Below, piece after piece: positions 42,744-51,918 of a stretch of 64,000 bases of DNA. The DNA lies in assembly GCA_022821965.1 (NCBI GenBank), contig JAJECN010000040.1, positions 186,001 through 250,000 on the forward strand. The letters run 5' to 3'. Each line of letters opens with the position of its first letter. Position 1 is the first letter of the stretch. The DNA comes from Candidatus Poribacteria bacterium (GTDB lineage Bacteria; Poribacteria; WGA-4E; WGA-3G). A program made the position numbers and the translations under genes. The notes under the pieces are model-generated. The model made no database searches, was not told the DNA's origin, and saw only the letters and a program-made list of their open reading frames with translations.

Positions 42744-43691
42744 ATGTCAAATCCAATTGCTGATGCGCAAGCCTTAGAAACCGAGGGTAAACTCGCTGAA
42801 GCCATCCAAGCCTACGATGGTATCCTCGGCACCACGGATGATACAACCATCCTCGCGCTCACTAATTTCCGGTTGGGGACAATCTATCGGACGTGGCGAG
42901 AACTTTTCACGGCGCAACGGTTTCTGGCGAAAGCACATCAACTCGTGCCAAGCGATATCGACATCCGAGATGCAATTGAGGAACTCAATCAGCATTTTTC
43001 GGAAAATCGGGAGGCGATTGCCGAGGAGATGTCCCGCAAAAATAGCGACCAGATTGTGTCTCTGTTTCGCATTGCTACGGGGATTAAGCTCATCACAATG
43101 GATAAGGCGGTTCAAGCGTATCCGTTGCTGAAAAGCCGTACTAAGATTTTTCCGAACGCTGCGGTTGCCAAGCATCTTCTCACCGATATCCAGATCACGG
43201 AAGAAGAACGAAATTCAGCGATCAATTTCCTGTTGGAGCGGGATTGGCTCGTCAACACGAGTGCATTGCTCTACACAATAGCCGAGAGCGGGTTGTTCGC
43301 TTTTTATACGGAACTTGCGCAGTTGCACGCCATCAATGCGGATTACTCGGAGGCGGTGACGTGTTATGAACAGGCGTATTGGTTGGACCCGTCACAGCAT
43401 CATCTGCGCTATCAGCAAGTTATCTGTCACGCCGAAGCGGAGGCGTGGGATACAGCAGTTGAAGTGCTTGAGGGACTTTCGGCTGAGATTCCAGAGGACG
43501 TAGACCTCGTGGCATATCATACGGCTGTTGCGCAGAGTTATCATCATGTCTATCAAACCAGCCAAGACGAGGATGTCAAACAGAAGGTCGTGGCGGCGTG
43601 TGAGGCGGTGTTGCGTCTGGACCAGAAGGCGAAAGAGATTTCAAAACTCCTTTCGTCGTATCAGGGGAAAAAGAGTTGGTGGCGTAGGTAG
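42744..43691 (+). CDS. TPR-type helical repeat protein, unknown function
   Basis: 315 residues. TPR-like helix pairs at both ends: EGKLAEAIQAYDGILGTTDD and ALTNFRLGTIYRTW near the N-terminus, and ADYSEAVTCYEQAYWLDPSQ, AWDTAVEVLEGLSAEIPED near the C-terminus. The middle (~85-180) is less regular. No signal peptide, so cytoplasmic. It ends in a basic KKSWWRR. It stands alone, with its own promoter, and is not a relative of the TIR-TPR tail family. Partner unknown. Confidence 0.65.
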   Translation: MSNPIADAQALETEGKLAEAIQAYDGILGTTDDTTILALTNFRLGTIYRTWRELFTAQRFLAKAHQLVPSDIDIRDAIEELNQHFSENREAIAEEMSRKNSDQIVSLFRIATGIKLITMDKAVQAYPLLKSRTKIFPNAAVAKHLLTDIQITEEERNSAINFLLERDWLVNTSALLYTIAESGLFAFYTELAQLHAINADYSEAVTCYEQAYWLDPSQHHLRYQQVICHAEAEAWDTAVEVLEGLSAEIPEDVDLVAYHTAVAQSYHHVYQTSQDEDVKQKVVAACEAVLRLDQKAKEISKLLSSYQGKKSWWRR

Positions 43692-43778
43692 ATAGTCGTC
43701 TCTACGGGGTTCGGGTGCGGTTAGAAATCACACCATAGGTGTCAATTTAGTCTTTTAACAGCGTTCCATAACAGATAT

Positions 43779-43851
43779 TATAAACATGCCGCCCTTACAG
43801 GGCTTGGTTTTTTGGCCGCATGCTGCTATAAACATGCCATCCCTACGGGAT
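43779..43851. repeat. Family D: two direct copies of a 25-bp hairpin unit
   Basis: TATAAACATGCCGCCCTTAC-AGGGC at 43779-43803 and TATAAACATGCCATCCCTAC-GGGAT at 43827-43851, 48 bp apart. Each ends in a small hairpin (GCCC..GGGC; ATCCC..GGGAT) whose arms differ in a compensating way, so pairing is kept. Confidence 0.7.
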
Positions 43852-43873
43852 TCAAGAGGTTTTTTGTAAAATA

Positions 43874-43902
43874 TTGACAAAAAGGGATGCGTCTGGTAAA
43901 GT
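43874..43902 (+). promoter_or_regulatory. Promoter for the DegT aminotransferase gene
   Basis: -35 TTGACA (43874-43879), 17-base spacer, -10 TAAAGT (43897-43902), 68 bp before the start codon. Confidence 0.55.
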
Positions 43903-43969
43903 ATCACTATATTTAAGGTTTTTCTAAGCGGATTTGTAAACGACGCGCTAAGATTTGTGGAGGGAAAAG

Positions 43970-45229
43970 ATGCCAGCACGTTTAGCAATAGATGGCGGAA
44001 CCCCCGTTATCGCAGAATCGATACCCGGTGGAATGCATGGACCCAGTGTGATAGATGAGCGTGAGATCAATGCTGTGACCGAGGTCTTGCGCAGCGGGAA
44101 GCTTTTTCGGTTCGTTGAGGATTCAAATGTCGCCAGTTTTGAGAAGGAGGCAGCCGCACACCTCGGTGCAAAACACGCTTTGATGGTGAACTCAGGCACC
44201 TCAGCGATCATCTGCGCGTTGACTGGAGTCGGTATCGGACCGGGAGATGAGGTGATTGTCCCGGGCTATACCTTTATTGCAACCGCTGCCGCGATTGTCG
44301 GTGTCGGTGCGATTCCGGTGATAGCGGAAATCGACGATTCACTCGGTTTAGACGTTGCCGATGTAGAACGAAAAATTACGCCGCATACGAAAGCCATCTT
44401 ACCGGTACACATGCAAGGCGTGCCGTGCCGACTTGAAGCGATCGTTGAACTCGCGCAGAAGCACAATCTCTTAGTTGTTGAGGATTGCTGTCAGTGTGTC
44501 GGTGGACAGTATAAGGGCAAATATGCGGGAACATGGGGAGATGCGGGGGCGTGGAGTCTTAACTACTACAAGATCATCTCTTGTGGAGAAGGTGGACTCG
44601 TCTTTAGTGATGACTACGATGTCTATGAACGTGCAGCGTTCGCAGCAGAACCCGGTTTGCCGATGTGGATGAGCGATTCTGAATGGCAGAACAAACCCTT
44701 CTCGCGGCAGTGTTACCGGACAAGTGAAATTTTAGGGGCAATTGCGCGCGTGCAACTCTCAAAATTAGAGGACATCTTGGGACATACACGCCGACTTAAG
44801 AAGGCGTTCACGGCAGAACTTGCTGAGAATCCGAAAGGTTATATTCGACAACACGTCGATGATCCGACTGGTGAGTGTGGTATTAGTGCTGCGATTATTG
44901 TACGCGACGTGGAACTCGCCAAGAAATATGCCGAAGCACTCAAGGCAGAGGGACTCAACGCAGGTACTGCCTATAACGAGGGATTCCCGGATCGGCATAT
45001 CTATACTTATTGGGATTCCATCCTGTTCAAACATTCGCCGGACGCGTCCGGGTATCCGTGGAAGGATCCGCGCTACAAAGGAGATGTTGAATACTCACGA
45101 GATATGTGTCCGCAAACGTTGTCTATCCTTGGTCGTGCACTCCGGTTTGGGTTTAACGTGAATATGCAGGAGGAGCATGCGCGATTGATAGCGGCTGCTA
45201 TTAACAAAGTGGACGATGCCCTTGGGTAA
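43970..45229 (+). CDS. DegT/DnrJ/EryC1/StrS-family PLP aminotransferase
   Basis: 419 residues from ATG at 43970, with GGAGG six bases upstream; an in-frame TTG five codons earlier is not needed. Family features: ALMVNSGTSAIICALTGVGI (PLP phosphate loop), GDEVIVPGYTFIATAAAI, AILPVHMQGVPCRLEAI, LLVVEDCCQCVGGQYKGK (Asp of the pyridine-nitrogen contact in VVEDC) and WSLNYYKIISCGEGGLV with the Schiff-base Lys. Members transaminate keto-sugars or cyclitols for surface glycans or antibiotics. No sugar-nucleotide genes are adjacent, so the substrate remains open. Confidence 0.9.
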   Translation: MPARLAIDGGTPVIAESIPGGMHGPSVIDEREINAVTEVLRSGKLFRFVEDSNVASFEKEAAAHLGAKHALMVNSGTSAIICALTGVGIGPGDEVIVPGYTFIATAAAIVGVGAIPVIAEIDDSLGLDVADVERKITPHTKAILPVHMQGVPCRLEAIVELAQKHNLLVVEDCCQCVGGQYKGKYAGTWGDAGAWSLNYYKIISCGEGGLVFSDDYDVYERAAFAAEPGLPMWMSDSEWQNKPFSRQCYRTSEILGAIARVQLSKLEDILGHTRRLKKAFTAELAENPKGYIRQHVDDPTGECGISAAIIVRDVELAKKYAEALKAEGLNAGTAYNEGFPDRHIYTYWDSILFKHSPDASGYPWKDPRYKGDVEYSRDMCPQTLSILGRALRFGFNVNMQEEHARLIAAAINKVDDALG

Positions 45230-45237
45230 TCAAAGCA

Positions 45238-45999
45238 CTATTCTGGTGAGACGGGAATGACGTAGGTGCGCCGACCGACTTCGGTGAAGCCCAATTTTTG
45301 TGCCACCCGAAGCGAGGCGATATTGTCTTCGCCGCAACTCCAGGCAGGGACTTTACCTTTCGCCTGAATTTCTTGGGCGACGAGGGATGCAGCAGCGGTG
45401 GCGAATCCTTTTCCACGCCACGCCTCCAGTGTAGAGACTCCGATGTCGGCATGTAGTTTCGTTTCAGCGTAAGTGTGCGCAATAGCGACTATGTTACCCC
45501 CCACAACGGCTCCAGCAGCGATCCCTTCTGTCAGCATTGCGTCGTGTGTTTTGTAACCGTTTCCTTGGACTTCGGTGGGGGCTTCCGTTAGGCGGTTCAC
45601 ATCTTCTAATGTCAACAGACGAACGACCTCATTCGGGTAGCTGTGGACAGGCTCTAAGAGGGCGTGACAGACATCACCGTAATAACGGATAGATGTACCC
45701 GTGTCCGCTTCAATAAGTGCGCCGAGAGCTTCAGCACAGGAATTGTCAACGTTGATACAACCCCATCCGTCGGTTGCTTTCAAGAGTTGCCACAGTGCCT
45801 CAGCATCAGTGCCGAAGCCGGCAGGTTCGTCAGGGCAGTAAGCATCGAAGACCACTGCAGCAGCAACACCCGGCAGCGTGCCGACGACATAAGCCGAGCA
45901 CGCTCCCTGTTTTAAACGGGACGCAGAGATAACCGTCGTCGGTGTGTCCCCGATGACATCAGCCAGAACAAGAGATTCTTGAGACGTAAGTTTAGTCAT
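45238..45999 (-). CDS. GNAT-family N-acetyltransferase
   Basis: 253 residues. The C-terminal ~110 residues form a GNAT fold: GGNIVAIAHTYAETKLHADI, GVSTLEAWRGKGFATAAASL (acetyl-CoA loop, R/Q-x-x-G-x-G/A type RGKGFA), WSCGEDNIASLRVAQKLGF. The N-terminal ~130 residues (GVAAAVVFDAYCPDEPAGFG, WGCINVDNSCAEALGALIEA) resemble the extra domain of the two-part GNAT_acetyltran family. The acceptor substrate is unknown. Convergent with the aminotransferase gene, only 8 bp apart. Confidence 0.8.
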   Translation of the reverse strand: MTKLTSQESLVLADVIGDTPTTVISASRLKQGACSAYVVGTLPGVAAAVVFDAYCPDEPAGFGTDAEALWQLLKATDGWGCINVDNSCAEALGALIEADTGTSIRYYGDVCHALLEPVHSYPNEVVRLLTLEDVNRLTEAPTEVQGNGYKTHDAMLTEGIAAGAVVGGNIVAIAHTYAETKLHADIGVSTLEAWRGKGFATAAASLVAQEIQAKGKVPAWSCGEDNIASLRVAQKLGFTEVGRRTYVIPVSPE

Positions 46000-46003
46000 T
46001 TAA

Positions 46004-46034
46004 TAGTTGTCAGTTATCAGTTATTGGTTGTCAG
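46004..46034. repeat. Family A half-copy (single arm)
   Basis: AGTTGTCAGTTATCAGTTAT then TGGTTGTCAG: one arm only, with no matching right arm before the next gene. It lies between the divergent GNAT and metallo-hydrolase genes. Confidence 0.6.
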
Positions 46035-46114
46035 CGCGGATTGGAAGCATAGAAGAATGGAACGTGCTGCTTAACCTAAACGCACCTAACCGAACCGCAA
46101 AGAAAATTAAAAAT

Positions 46115-46915
46115 ATGAAGATTACGATTTTGGGTTCAGGCACTTCAACAGGCGTTCCTGAGTATAAATGCGACTGCGAAACCTGCCAAGACGCGCGGGA
46201 TGTTAGTTCAAAAAACTATCGAACCCGTTCATCTGCCCATATTGAAAAAGATGGGAAAAACCTCCAATTCGACCTCGGTCCTAATTTCATGGATCAGATC
46301 GTCCGGAATCGGATTGAACGGATAGATGCTGTTATTTTCACACACCCTCACGCCGATCATGTTAGCGGAACCAACGATATCGTGATGCCGTGCCGAAAAC
46401 AGCAGATGGATATGCCGATTTACGGTCCTGAACAGACGATTGGCATCTTGCAACGAAACTTCGATTATATGTTCACAAAGGAGACGTTCCAAGGTGGAGG
46501 GGTCGGTCATCTACTACCGAATGTCGTTGAGAAAGATAAAAGATTTTCGTTGCTGGGTTTTGACATTACACCGATTCCGGTTGAACACGGAAACGTTGAC
46601 ACTTACGGCTATCGGATTGACAATTTCGGGTACCTACCGGATGTGAAACGACTTCCGAAAGCGTCGCAAGATTTATTGAACGGGATTGAGGTGTTGGTTA
46701 TTGATGCGCTGAGTTTTAATCCAAGACACCCAACGCATCTTTCGGTTGGTGAAGCGTTAGAAATTAGCGATGCGCTGAAACCGAGAGAAACCTATTTTAC
46801 ACATATTATGCACCGGTTAGATCATCGATATTTCCCGGAGCAGTGTAAAGAAGTGGATATTGAACTGCCGGATAACGCCTATCTCGCTTACGATACGCAG
46901 GTAATTGAACTGTAG
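46115..46915 (+). CDS. Metallo-beta-lactamase-fold hydrolase, PhnP-like
   Basis: 266 residues from the ATG at 46115, where the fold begins (KITILGSGTSTGVPEYKCDC); the frame is open earlier without conserved sequence. Cysteines in CDCETCQDA fit the extra zinc site of PhnP-type phosphodiesterases. The metal motif is FTHPHADHVSGTND (HxHxDH). Later ligands appear in PVEHGNVDTYGYRI, VLVIDAL, LSVGEALEI and FTHIMHRLDH. It probably hydrolyses a cyclic phosphodiester such as phosphoribosyl 1,2-cyclic phosphate. No phosphonate genes are nearby, so the physiological substrate is unsure. Confidence 0.85.
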   Translation: MKITILGSGTSTGVPEYKCDCETCQDARDVSSKNYRTRSSAHIEKDGKNLQFDLGPNFMDQIVRNRIERIDAVIFTHPHADHVSGTNDIVMPCRKQQMDMPIYGPEQTIGILQRNFDYMFTKETFQGGGVGHLLPNVVEKDKRFSLLGFDITPIPVEHGNVDTYGYRIDNFGYLPDVKRLPKASQDLLNGIEVLVIDALSFNPRHPTHLSVGEALEISDALKPRETYFTHIMHRLDHRYFPEQCKEVDIELPDNAYLAYDTQVIEL

Positions 46916-46957
46916 TATATGCCTCGGTCCGAAAACCGAGGCAACAAATAGACTCCG

Positions 46958-48838
46958 TTACCGTCCCCATCCACCTTGCTGTGGTTTTCGCTGCTGCAGA
47001 ACAACGCGATCGCCTGCCTTGAGTCCACTTTTGACAATCACTTGTGTTTCGTTCTGCATGCCGACTTCAATCCCCGTACGTGTGCCTTTACCACCATCAT
47101 CTAACATGACAGATTTGCCTTTCGACATTGTGATGGTAGCACGGACACCGTCTGCTTTCTTTTTCCCTTTTACGAGAAGGGACAACGTTGTTGGCCCGGG
47201 ACGGATACCGCGCTGTGAACCGTCAAGGCTGATAGTGACATCATTGGCACCAACGTTTGACACAGTCCCTCTGAAGATTTTCTCGCTGATCGTCTGAATC
47301 TCAATCGGTTGCTTTACCTTGTAGGGTTTGGTATCATCAACTTGTGCGGTAACGGTTGCCGAAGCCTCATTTATAAGCGCATCGATCGGTAGCAGCAAGA
47401 CATCCTTCTCCTCGTAGGTAATGATGTCAACATCTGTACTCATGCCGGGACGAAGTTCCTCTGGGGACCCACTAACTTCTATCATCACTTCAAATGAGAT
47501 GATGTTATTCTGTTCCTGCCCACTCGGTGAAATCTCATAGACTTTGCCATCATACTTTTTTGTTTGGTAAGCGTCCACCTTGATTTCTGCGCGCTGATTG
47601 AGGCGGAGGCGTTCCATATCGACTTCATTGATGAAGGTTTTGACGACCATTTTGGAGGGATCAACGATCGTCATAATGGGCGGGCTTTGCGAGAATGCGG
47701 AGCGTCCAGAGGTCACAATTTCACCCACTTCTAACTCAAGGAGTGTAACGATTCCTGCCATCGGTGCCTTGATTACGGTCCAATCAAGCCGCTCTGTCTG
47801 GTTTTTTAACGTACTCTGCCGTCGGAGTCGGTTCGCTTTCGCACTGACTTCGGATTGTTTCGTCAACAATTTCTCGTTGTCGAAAGTCTCTATCAGTTCC
47901 TGATACCGAGTTGTGGAATTCTCAACACGGAGCTTCGCTTCCTCCTCTGCTTTCTGCCGCATGTTTTTGAGGTGCTCAAGGTTCTTTTGCTCGGTTGCCA
48001 ATGTTGTCTCACGTGAATTAATGGCAGAGTCACGTATTTCTACTGTTTTCTCCTGTGAAGTAATCGATTCTTTCTGTGAGTCCACCCGCGTACTGGCATT
48101 TTCATGTTGGACTTCCGCATTGGCGTGCTGCGCTTGCGCGTCTTCCAATGCCTTTTTGGAAATCAGTTTCTTGTCATAGAGCTCCGTATTCCGCTTGAGT
48201 TCTGATTTCGCGTTATCCAAGGAAACCTTTGCGGATCTGAGCGATGCTTCATTTTCGGATAGCGTAATTCTTGCCTGGGCAAGGGCGATCTCGGCTTGAG
48301 CCAGGGCAATTCTATCCTGTTCAAGGGAGTTCTTAGTTGTCTGAATATTTGTTTCCGCTTGACTGACTTGCGTTATGGTTGAGGCTTTGGTGGTCTCAAA
48401 ATTTGCCTCAGCGATTTTCAAATCTGCGTTAGCCTGTGTGAGTTGGCTGTCAAGTCGCTCATCTTTAAGTTTAATATTGAGTTGTGCTTGCGTGACTTGT
48501 GCTTCAGCAGCTGCGACATCGGCTTCTGCCTGTTTCTTCTCTTCTTCATAGAGTTCCGGGTCGAGTTCGAGCAGCACCTGGTCCTTTTCAACAGGATCGC
48601 CGTTTTTAACATAGAGGTTAATAATTTCACCCTCCACGTTGGACTTTATCTCTACGTCAATGAGAGGTTCCAGGTTACCGGTCGCGCTGATGCGCGTTTG
48701 GAAATCGCCGCGTTCAACAACCTCAATTTTCTGGTCTAATGCTGGATCTTGACCGTTTCCCCCACGACCAAGGACCACCCAACCGATTGCAACGACGAGT
48801 ACCAAAACAACGGCGGCAGCAATAATTACTTTCTTCAA
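46958..48838 (-). CDS. HlyD/MacA-type periplasmic adaptor with long coiled coil
   Basis: 626 residues, longer than MacA (~370). Membrane anchor at ~4-25 (IIAAAVVLVLVVAIGWVVLG), then the first half of a lipoyl-like hairpin (GNLEPLIDVEIKSNVEGEII, NLYVKNGDPVEKDQVLLELD). A very long coiled coil follows at ~90-330 (many Glu/Ala/Gln heptads). The second lipoyl half is WTVIKAPMAGIVTLLELEVG, then beta-barrel and membrane-proximal domains. It ends with a Gly/Gln-rich tail (QQRKPQQGGWGR). It links an inner-membrane MacB-type complex to an outer-membrane channel, for export of a peptide, lipid or drug. Upstream of the four permeases in transcript order it is the last gene. Confidence 0.9.
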   Translation of the reverse strand: MKKVIIAAAVVLVLVVAIGWVVLGRGGNGQDPALDQKIEVVERGDFQTRISATGNLEPLIDVEIKSNVEGEIINLYVKNGDPVEKDQVLLELDPELYEEEKKQAEADVAAAEAQVTQAQLNIKLKDERLDSQLTQANADLKIAEANFETTKASTITQVSQAETNIQTTKNSLEQDRIALAQAEIALAQARITLSENEASLRSAKVSLDNAKSELKRNTELYDKKLISKKALEDAQAQHANAEVQHENASTRVDSQKESITSQEKTVEIRDSAINSRETTLATEQKNLEHLKNMRQKAEEEAKLRVENSTTRYQELIETFDNEKLLTKQSEVSAKANRLRRQSTLKNQTERLDWTVIKAPMAGIVTLLELEVGEIVTSGRSAFSQSPPIMTIVDPSKMVVKTFINEVDMERLRLNQRAEIKVDAYQTKKYDGKVYEISPSGQEQNNIISFEVMIEVSGSPEELRPGMSTDVDIITYEEKDVLLLPIDALINEASATVTAQVDDTKPYKVKQPIEIQTISEKIFRGTVSNVGANDVTISLDGSQRGIRPGPTTLSLLVKGKKKADGVRATITMSKGKSVMLDDGGKGTRTGIEVGMQNETQVIVKSGLKAGDRVVLQQRKPQQGGWGR

Positions 48839-48855
48839 GGGTAATTCCTCCTATA

Positions 48856-48990
48856 GTAGTTGTCGGTTGTCGGTGCGGTTTTTCTACGAAAAACCTTTCG
48901 GCTGTCGGTTAAGAGAGTATCCTTTAGCAACACCCTCTTGTAACCGATAACTGATAGCCGAAAGCAGACGAAGTCTGCGAACCGAGAACC
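48856..48990. repeat. Family A hairpin repeat, copy with nested hairpin
   Basis: AGTTGTCGGTTGTCGGTG, then the module CGGTTTTTCTACGAAAAACC shared with 28062, then CTGTCGGTTAAGAGAG. The right arm is CCCTCTTGTAACCGATAACT followed by a second small hairpin GCAGACGAAGTCTGC. It lies between the adaptor and first permease genes. Confidence 0.7.
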
Positions 48991-49004
48991 ATTCCTCAAA
49001 TAGA

Positions 49005-50321
49005 CTAATCGGTTCGGAGTGCTTCAACGGGTGTGAGTTTCGCTGCCTTATTGGCAGGATAAAGCCCGAAGAAAACACCGATAGCTACAGAGACGAGTAA
49101 GGCAATAACCATTGTTCCGAATGAAATCACTGAGGGCCAGTTGCTTCCTTCCCAGACAAACTTGGAAATGAGAGCGGCTGTTCCTTGCCCCATGAAGACA
49201 CCGGCAATTGCGCCGACAATTCCGCCGGAGAGCGTCAGCACGGCTGCTTCAACCAGAAACTGTGCTAAAATGTCATTGCGGGTTGCACCGAGTGCTTTGC
49301 GCAGTCCGATTTCCTTTGTCCGGTCAGTTACGGAGACGAGCATGATATTCATCACACCGATACCAGCCACCATGAGTGCGATACCGGCGATACCGCCCAT
49401 CAGTGCCTTCATTACTAAACCGACCTTATTGGCGGTTGCCAATTCCTCTGTAGCTGTCCAATAGTTATATTCTTCTCCAGTGTTGTTGTGTTGTCTTCCC
49501 AAGATTTGTTTAGCATCGGCTATAGCGAGCGGAATCGTATCTATGTCAACGGCTTCTACGCGAATGCGTTCAACATCATCACGACCTTTAAAACGTTGTT
49601 GTAGCGTTGTTATCGGGATAATGAACCGGTCATCCCAGCCGGAAGTGTCCATTGCATCGCCCTTTTCTTCCATAACACCAATGACTTTTAGACGAACTTC
49701 ATAAAGCCCGCTTCTTCCGCGCCAGTAAGAAGGGCGCGATGCTTTAATCTCTTTTCCGACGGGGTCTTCGTCGAGGAAAATCTCTTCCTTGATTTTGGAA
49801 CCGATAACAGCGACGCTACTTGCATCTTCCACCTCTTCTACTGAGAAAAACCTGCCGCTCGACGGATACCAGTTATGCGATCGATCGTACCCAGCCGTTG
49901 AAGCAACGATGCGTGAGTCCTTAGTCCTACCTTTGTAACTCACGTTCCAGCCGGGCATATCATCTTCAGCAACGACATTGACGATCCCTCTGGCTCTCTC
50001 AAGAATCGCAAATGCATCTTCAGTTTCCAAGTCCTCAGCGCGGTTTCTTCTCCATCGGCTTTTTCCACGTACAACAGATCCAGCAGCACTGCTCAAGGTT
50101 CCCGACTGTTTGTCCCAATCGTCCTTGTAGATTTCGATCATTTTCGTGCCGCCTGTTCGCTCAATTTCGCGCAGAACCATGGCACTCGACCCGTCTCCAA
50201 CAGACACCATGCTAACAACGGAACCTACGCCAACGATAATTCCTAAAATCGTCAGTGCCGATCGAAGCGGATTCCGTCGTAAGTTCGAGATGCCGAGTAT
50301 AATACACTCCATCAAATTCAT
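49005..50321 (-). CDS. MacB-type FtsX permease 1 (divergent member)
   Basis: 438 residues. N-terminal membrane helix with the MacB signature (NLRRNPLRSALTILGIIVGV), a large periplasmic domain (~45-290, MacB_PCD), then three helices in the FtsX region (GIAGIALMVAGIGVMNIMLV, KEIGLRKALGATRNDILAQF, and the closing VGVFFGLYPANKAAKLTPVE). It is a half-transporter subunit with no ATPase domain, unlike E. coli MacB. It couples ATP hydrolysis in the cytoplasm to periplasmic conformational change. It differs more from the other three copies than they do from each other. Confidence 0.9.
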   Translation of the reverse strand: MNLMECIILGISNLRRNPLRSALTILGIIVGVGSVVSMVSVGDGSSAMVLREIERTGGTKMIEIYKDDWDKQSGTLSSAAGSVVRGKSRWRRNRAEDLETEDAFAILERARGIVNVVAEDDMPGWNVSYKGRTKDSRIVASTAGYDRSHNWYPSSGRFFSVEEVEDASSVAVIGSKIKEEIFLDEDPVGKEIKASRPSYWRGRSGLYEVRLKVIGVMEEKGDAMDTSGWDDRFIIPITTLQQRFKGRDDVERIRVEAVDIDTIPLAIADAKQILGRQHNNTGEEYNYWTATEELATANKVGLVMKALMGGIAGIALMVAGIGVMNIMLVSVTDRTKEIGLRKALGATRNDILAQFLVEAAVLTLSGGIVGAIAGVFMGQGTAALISKFVWEGSNWPSVISFGTMVIALLVSVAIGVFFGLYPANKAAKLTPVEALRTD

Positions 50322-50333
50322 ACAAGTTCCCTC

Positions 50334-51638
50334 CTAATCAGTCCTAAGTGCCTCAATCGGTGAGAGCGAGGAGGCTTTTATCGCTGGATACAGTCCAAAA
50401 GAGATACCGATTATCGCTGAAAATGAGACTGAGATCAATATCCATTCTGTGGAGATAACCGAGGGCCATTCGGGAACAATTTTGACGATGTTGACAGCGA
50501 GCAGTGCCATCCCTTCGCCAGCGAACATACCCAATAAAACCCCCAGCACACCGCCTACACTACACATTGCAATCGCTTCCATTAGAAACTGTACCATGAT
50601 GTCCAAACGTTTCGCACCAATGGCTTTTCGTAAACCGATCTCACGGGTTCGTTCGGTGACAGCAACGAGCATCATGTTCATAATCCCAATGCCACCGACA
50701 AGCAGCGAAAATCCGGCGATACTCCCTAATGCGATTTTTATGACTTTACTGATTTTATCTAACTGTGCCATGCCTTCCCGCATATCCCAGATAGAGAAGA
50801 AATCGTCTTGACCGTTATGCATCTTTCGAAGGACGGTTTTCACCTCTTCAATCGCTTGTGGGACCTCTTCAACGGTTTTCGCATGGACTGAGAGCATCAC
50901 AATTCTATCGTTCCCGGTAAAACGTTCTTGTGTTGTGGTGATCGGGATGAACATCATGTCATCAAGATTCCATCCGAACCGTAGGCTGCGTCCTCTGGTT
51001 TCCATTGTACCGACAACAGTAAAACGTTCGGTTATCCGGTTTTGTTCTTTCCTTCCATACCGATCTTCACGCCCCCCGGGCCCTTTGCCAATTTTAATTT
51101 CTTTTCCTAAAGGGGACTGATTTCCGAAGAGGGCGGCAGTCACCTCAGAGCCAAGCACACAAACCTTGGCTTCATTGTCAATATCTTCGTCTGTAATAAA
51201 GCGACCCTGCTGAATGTCCCAGTCCATTGCTTCTGAAAACGATGCGTTTACGCCGTTATACCCTGTCCGGTGTTCTGCGCCACCGGCGGCTTGGACAAGC
51301 ACACCTCGCCACTCCGGGATCCGCGGTACGACTAACTTTACAGATGGACACTCTGCTTCAATTGCCAATACATCGTCATATTCAAAGTATTCATTACTAC
51401 GATTCGGTACCCATCGCCTGCCGATTCGTTTATGACTGCTTCGGTACATCGTAAATTGGTTTACACCGCCGAGTTTTTGTGCGTCTTGCAAGACAATCGT
51501 CTTTGCACCATCGCCGATGGCTATCATTGCAAGTACCGAGGCAACACCGATAATAATGCCCAGCATCGTCAGCAAGGAGCGCAATTTATTGCTACGAATT
51601 GCGGAAATTCCAACGGATATCCCCTCAATTATGCGCAT
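50334..51638 (-). CDS. MacB-type FtsX permease 2
   Basis: 434 residues. Same plan: helix 1 with SAIRSNKLRSLLTMLGIIIG, periplasmic domain beginning KTIVLQDAQKLGGVNQFTMY, then the FtsX helices (AGFSLLVGGIGIMNMMLVAV, REIGLRKAIGAKRLDIMVQF). Shares long identical stretches with the permeases at 51919 and 53728. It differs from them mainly in the periplasmic part (e.g. KGPGGREDRYGRKEQNR). Separated from permease 1 by only 12 bp, so one transcript. Confidence 0.9.
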   Translation of the reverse strand: MRIIEGISVGISAIRSNKLRSLLTMLGIIIGVASVLAMIAIGDGAKTIVLQDAQKLGGVNQFTMYRSSHKRIGRRWVPNRSNEYFEYDDVLAIEAECPSVKLVVPRIPEWRGVLVQAAGGAEHRTGYNGVNASFSEAMDWDIQQGRFITDEDIDNEAKVCVLGSEVTAALFGNQSPLGKEIKIGKGPGGREDRYGRKEQNRITERFTVVGTMETRGRSLRFGWNLDDMMFIPITTTQERFTGNDRIVMLSVHAKTVEEVPQAIEEVKTVLRKMHNGQDDFFSIWDMREGMAQLDKISKVIKIALGSIAGFSLLVGGIGIMNMMLVAVTERTREIGLRKAIGAKRLDIMVQFLMEAIAMCSVGGVLGVLLGMFAGEGMALLAVNIVKIVPEWPSVISTEWILISVSFSAIIGISFGLYPAIKASSLSPIEALRTD

Positions 51639-51918
51639 TCTATGCCTCCAAAATTAAATATATTTCTATACTTATTGGTTAGACAAAAAAGGGCTAAATA
51701 AAGTTCGATTTTTTTTCGTAGCGATTTTTTATTTTCTCTATAGGAACGATTTCCGAATCGCGGTGCTTATGGCATTTGTAGGGTTAACTATTTTATTAGA
51801 CGCAATTGCGTGAAATAGGTTTATCGTGAATTTTGATCTGAAAAATGGAGATTGTGAAGTTTAATAGTGCGCAGCGTTCTTGAAAAGCATTTCCCATATT
51901 GGCTGGATAACCGATTTT
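51639..51918. other. Gap between permease genes, no gene seen
   Basis: 280 AT-rich bases, with a poly-T stretch near 51709 and a 12-bp perfect palindrome ACGCAATTGCGT at 51800-51811. I see no open frame, hairpin terminator or clear promoter. Confidence 0.5.
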
